From NCBI GenBank assembly GCA_964409635.1, contig CAYPEL010000145.1:1-6650 (forward strand): DNA of 6,650 nt. The letters run 5' to 3'. The translations under genes and the position numbers were made by a program. Below, piece after piece: positions 5,727-6,650 of this stretch (positions are counted from its first letter, which is position 1; each line of letters begins with the position of its first letter). Under the pieces are notes generated by a model. The model saw only the letters and a list, made by a program, of their open reading frames with translations, was not told where the DNA came from and did not search any database. The stretch comes from CAYPEL01 sp964409635. GTDB lineage: Bacteria > Pseudomonadota > Gammaproteobacteria > DSM-19610.

Positions 5727-5745
5727 AGCCGTAGCACTACCGGCT
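5727..5745 (-). repeat. Imperfect hairpin between the two surface-protein genes
   Basis: On the minus strand AGCCGGTA and TACGGCT pair around a GTGC loop with one bulged G. No T tract follows on either strand, so it is a poor terminator. It may be an mRNA processing or stability element between two cotranscribed genes. Confidence 0.35.
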
Positions 5746-5754
5746 ATCCTCTCC

Positions 5755-6650
5755 TCATTTCTGTCTTAGTAGGCCAACGTCTTTGATATTCTCCCCAGAA
5801 TCCAAAGTAACGTCTATTGCATGCCCTACAGACAGATCCTCTCTCGTTCCTAGTAATACTCCCTGTACAAAACTACCATCCTTTACAACATTAGCACTAA
5901 ACTTATTAGGGTCAGATGCCAAATTTACGCCGGTGACATTGCCGCCAGCATCAAACTGATGATTATCCACAGAATTTGACCAATTACCAGTCCAATTCGG
6001 CTGAGTTCCGAAATTAACTGTTATATCAGCGCTTGTATTCGGATCACGCAGCATCACTCCAGAAAAACTAACGCTAATACCACTCCCGCCATTATTTAGC
6101 GAATCAAGTGTATCTTGGGTGCTTGCAACTCCCCAAACAAAAACACCTGAATTTGTGTTTGAGTCATTCTGATTAGTCAGGTTGCCATGGCGCCAGATAC
6201 CCGAAGCCAGATCAATACTGCCTTCGTCATCTCTGCTGATATTGGTTATCAATTTTGATTCAATATCACCATCTGCACCCTCGAATCTTGAAGGGGGGCC
6301 AGGTATAGGGGGTGGCTGTAAATTTGAAACTGAAATGATTTCACCAGCACCTCCCGGATCTACCATAAACTGACTACCATCATTTGCTAAATCGAACGGC
6401 ACTACATCCACAAAAGAGGTGTCATCCGGTTGTGCAGCCAGGCCAGGTGCCAGAGTTGCAAACCCGCAAGGTAAGCCAGGAGCGCATCCTCCCAATGGCA
6501 AAGGCAACGGATCGTCGATTTGAGCAAGATTTACCGCACATGCCTCAGACAAGTCAGGACAAACGATGGGTTGACCTATAGATGCGAACGAGACGGGTGT
6601 CGCTCCACCAGCAGCGGGGGCTAATGTCTCCCACGATCCCCAACAATGCA
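5755..6650 (-). CDS. Secreted-looking protein of unknown function (5' end outside the window)
   Basis: The frame is open from the window edge to TGA at 5757-5755, giving 297 visible residues with no ATG, so the true start lies upstream. A TTG at 6552 is an internal leucine codon rather than a likely start. The visible part opens with about 60 residues holding five cysteines (C2, C30, C37, C55, C61) and many Pro/Gly/Ala. An acidic section follows, with a Pro run in LQPPPIPGPP. The last 190 residues are rich in Gly, Asn, Ser, Asp and Thr with alternating hydrophobic residues (SGVFVWGVAST, GISVSFSGVML, ADITVNFG, GNWSN, VQGVLLGTRED), as in extracellular beta-rich domains. It ends in DVGLLRQK with no membrane or CTERM tail. 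I do not recognise the family. It lies 77 bp upstream of the VPLPA-CTERM gene and is probably in the same transcript. Confidence 0.75.
   Translation of the reverse strand, partial: HCWGSWETLAPAAGGATPVSFASIGQPIVCPDLSEACAVNLAQIDDPLPLPLGGCAPGLPCGFATLAPGLAAQPDDTSFVDVVPFDLANDGSQFMVDPGGAGEIISVSNLQPPPIPGPPSRFEGADGDIESKLITNISRDDEGSIDLASGIWRHGNLTNQNDSNTNSGVFVWGVASTQDTLDSLNNGGSGISVSFSGVMLRDPNTSADITVNFGTQPNWTGNWSNSVDNHQFDAGGNVTGVNLASDPNKFSANVVKDGSFVQGVLLGTREDLSVGHAIDVTLDSGENIKDVGLLRQK

Noticed and set aside
5678..5737. Extended 224-residue version of the VPLPA-CTERM protein starting at ATG 5737
   Set aside because: The added 20 residues would put a non-signal stretch before a clear signal peptide, and the best ribosome binding site (AAGGAG) serves ATG 5677.

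Overview
The window looks like a chromosomal segment of a gammaproteobacterium of moderate GC content that makes PEP-CTERM-type sorted surface proteins. Three things point there: a leucine-rich attenuation leader in front of leuA, a YcbB/LdtD-family L,D-transpeptidase, and a VPLPA-type C-terminal sorting tail. No species can be named from the sequence. All confidently called genes lie on the minus strand, so the transcription order runs from high to low coordinates.

Right part (6650 to about 4990): a secreted-looking, glycine/asparagine-rich protein of unknown function whose start lies beyond the window edge. It is followed after 77 bp by a 204-residue exported protein with a cohesin-like beta-sandwich and a VPLPA-CTERM tail. 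A strong intrinsic terminator (4990-5015) closes this pair.

Middle part (4969 to 2620): two cell-envelope genes. The first is a compact YcbB-like L,D-transpeptidase that keeps the catalytic and peptidoglycan-binding regions but lacks the usual N-terminal scaffold domain. The second is a membrane-anchored protein with a long Pro/Thr-rich spacer and one C-terminal LysM domain. Both should act on peptidoglycan in the periplasm.

Left part (about 2600 to 51): a leucine-biosynthesis unit. An extended -10 promoter precedes a 33-codon leader ORF with seven leucine codons in nine positions. Next comes a stretch with alternative hairpins, then leuA (2-isopropylmalate synthase, best start at 2317), then 17 bp downstream a family-4 uracil-DNA glycosylase that starts at TTG. 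The leader ORF had to be read directly from the sequence and is the most informative regulatory feature here. The first 57 bases may hold the tail of a convergent plus-strand gene.

No RNA genes, insertion sequences, CRISPR arrays or phage genes were seen. The window is mostly ordinary chromosomal content. The leuA leader, the shortened L,D-transpeptidase and the sorted surface-protein pair are the parts worth a second look.
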